This document shows, in pieces, positions 5,783-6,601 of a stretch of 6,601 bases of DNA. Origin of the DNA: an uncultured Gemella sp. (GTDB taxonomy: Bacteria > Bacillota > Bacilli > Staphylococcales > Gemellaceae); assembly GCA_938038035.1 (NCBI GenBank), contig CALHQV010000074.1, positions 1-6,601 of the forward strand. Reading direction: 5' to 3'. The notes beneath the pieces are model-generated. The model did no database searches. It had not been told where the DNA came from and saw only the letters and a program-made list of their open reading frames with translations. The position numbers and the translations under genes were made by a program. Every line of letters begins with the position of its first letter. Positions within the stretch are counted from its first letter, which is position 1.

Positions 5783-6601
5783 ATGTTTAAAAACAAAAAA
5801 ACAATCACTTTTTCTGTTCTTATTCTACTTTTATTAAGTACAGTATTTTTTGCAGCGAATAGTGGTAGTATAAAAGCTAGCGTCGGACAATTAGCTATTG
5901 GTATCTTTACCGGAGAATATGCCAATGTAAATGCAATTATCGACGTTCGTTTTCCGAGAATTATCATCACTATATTAGTCGGTGCTGCTCTTGGAGTTAG
6001 TGGTTTATTATTACAAACAGTATTAAAGAACCCACTTGTCGATCCTAGTATTATTGGTGTTTCTAGTGGTGCCAACCTATTTTTATACTTGGGATTAGGA
6101 TTATTCCCTCAACTTATGATATTTAAGTCTGTATTTTCTATTATCGGTGGTATCCTTGGCTTCTTAATCATTTATTACCTAGCAGGTAGAACAAAAAATA
6201 ATGTTAAAATTATTTTAATAGGTATTGCAATAAGTTATTTCTTCACAGGAATACTGAGTTCTATACAGTACTTAAATGCAGCTAACTCTACTACTTCATC
6301 TACATTCAAAACTGTTGGTTTAGGAACTAAAAACTGGGACGATGTTGCATTATTACTAAGTTGGATTCCGTTACTACTAATTATTAGTTTCTTCTTAGCT
6401 AAACTATGTAATATCTTCGCATTAGATGATAATATTATTAGTTCGCTTGGAATCAATATTAATATGGTTCGTCTGTTAATTTCATTTGTTGCAGTAGCTC
6501 TTGCTTCTATTTCTACAGCTGTTGCTGGAGTTATGGTCTTCTTAGCTCTTATTACACCTCATAGTGCTAAGATTATAATTGGACGAAATCGTATTTACAC
6601 C
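5783..6601 (+). CDS. isdF: Heme ABC transporter permease, FecCD family (3' truncated)
   Basis: The frame is open to the window edge with 273 codons visible. FecCD permeases are usually about 320-340 residues, so roughly 50-65 are missing. It is an integral membrane protein with hydrophobic segments at about 8-24, 60-78, 90-112, 116-133, 141-163, 187-208 and 229-256. Family landmarks are present: RFPR (56-59), LVGAALGVSGLLLQ (65-78), KNPLVDPSIIGVSSGA (82-97), the cytoplasmic loop ALDDNIISSLGIN (213-225) that contacts the ATPase in this family, and the VAGVMVFLALITPH region (247-260). It would move heme across the membrane as a dimer with an ATPase that is not in view. Pairing with the IsdE-like lipoprotein just upstream makes IsdF the best name. 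Family motifs alone cannot separate heme from siderophore permeases. Confidence 0.9.
   Translation, partial: MFKNKKTITFSVLILLLLSTVFFAANSGSIKASVGQLAIGIFTGEYANVNAIIDVRFPRIIITILVGAALGVSGLLLQTVLKNPLVDPSIIGVSSGANLFLYLGLGLFPQLMIFKSVFSIIGGILGFLIIYYLAGRTKNNVKIILIGIAISYFFTGILSSIQYLNAANSTTSSTFKTVGLGTKNWDDVALLLSWIPLLLIISFFLAKLCNIFALDDNIISSLGININMVRLLISFVAVALASISTAVAGVMVFLALITPHSAKIIIGRNRIYT

Overview
The window is about one-third GC and reads entirely in the + direction. It carries one linked set of cell-surface heme-acquisition genes from a low-GC Gram-positive bacterium. The Gram-positive call rests on two sortase-type C-terminal anchors, a Cys lipobox and purine-rich Shine-Dalgarno sites. The NEAT/Shp/IsdE/FecCD content suggests a member of the Bacilli. 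Gemella would fit the mixture of Isd-like and streptococcal Shr/Shp-like traits, but this is a guess from style and not something the sequence proves.

Layout. (1) Positions 1-1345: the 3' part of a wall-anchored protein, with a long Lys/Glu/Ala coiled coil, a beta-rich module, a Ser/Thr/Asn-rich spacer and an LAKTG sorting signal. (2) 1432-3276: a secreted wall-anchored protein with three NEAT domains and an LSNTG sorting signal. (3) 3387-4706: a membrane-anchored protein joining an N-terminal NEAT domain to a domain resembling the streptococcal heme protein Shp. (4) 4717-5676: an IsdE/HtsA-type heme-binding lipoprotein. (5) 5783 to the right edge: an IsdF-type FecCD permease, cut off by the window. 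No ATPase or sortase gene is in view.

Working model (inference from family knowledge): heme is taken up by the wall-anchored NEAT protein and passed to the membrane-tethered NEAT-Shp protein. It then moves to the IsdE-like lipoprotein and through the IsdF-like permease. The most notable feature is that all four NEAT domains have methionines (SMG(N/D)xAL and MxxIM) where staphylococcal Isd domains have the heme-ligating YxxxY. The Shp-like domain keeps both methionines expected for Shp. The lipoprotein has the Met/His pair expected of IsdE. The chain therefore looks methionine-based at every step, as in Streptococcus Shr/Shp/HtsA, even though the gene set looks like a staphylococcal isd cluster.

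Regulation. Two intergenic spacers (before genes 2 and 3) contain hairpins with weak U-tracts, which may cause partial termination or processing. Genes 3 and 4 are 10 bp apart and probably translationally coupled. A strong intrinsic terminator separates the lipoprotein gene from the permease gene. It is followed at once by a good extended -10 promoter with inverted repeats over it, so the permease probably has its own regulated start. I found no convincing Fur box in the window. The stretches between genes are all under 120 bp, so there is no long non-coding region.
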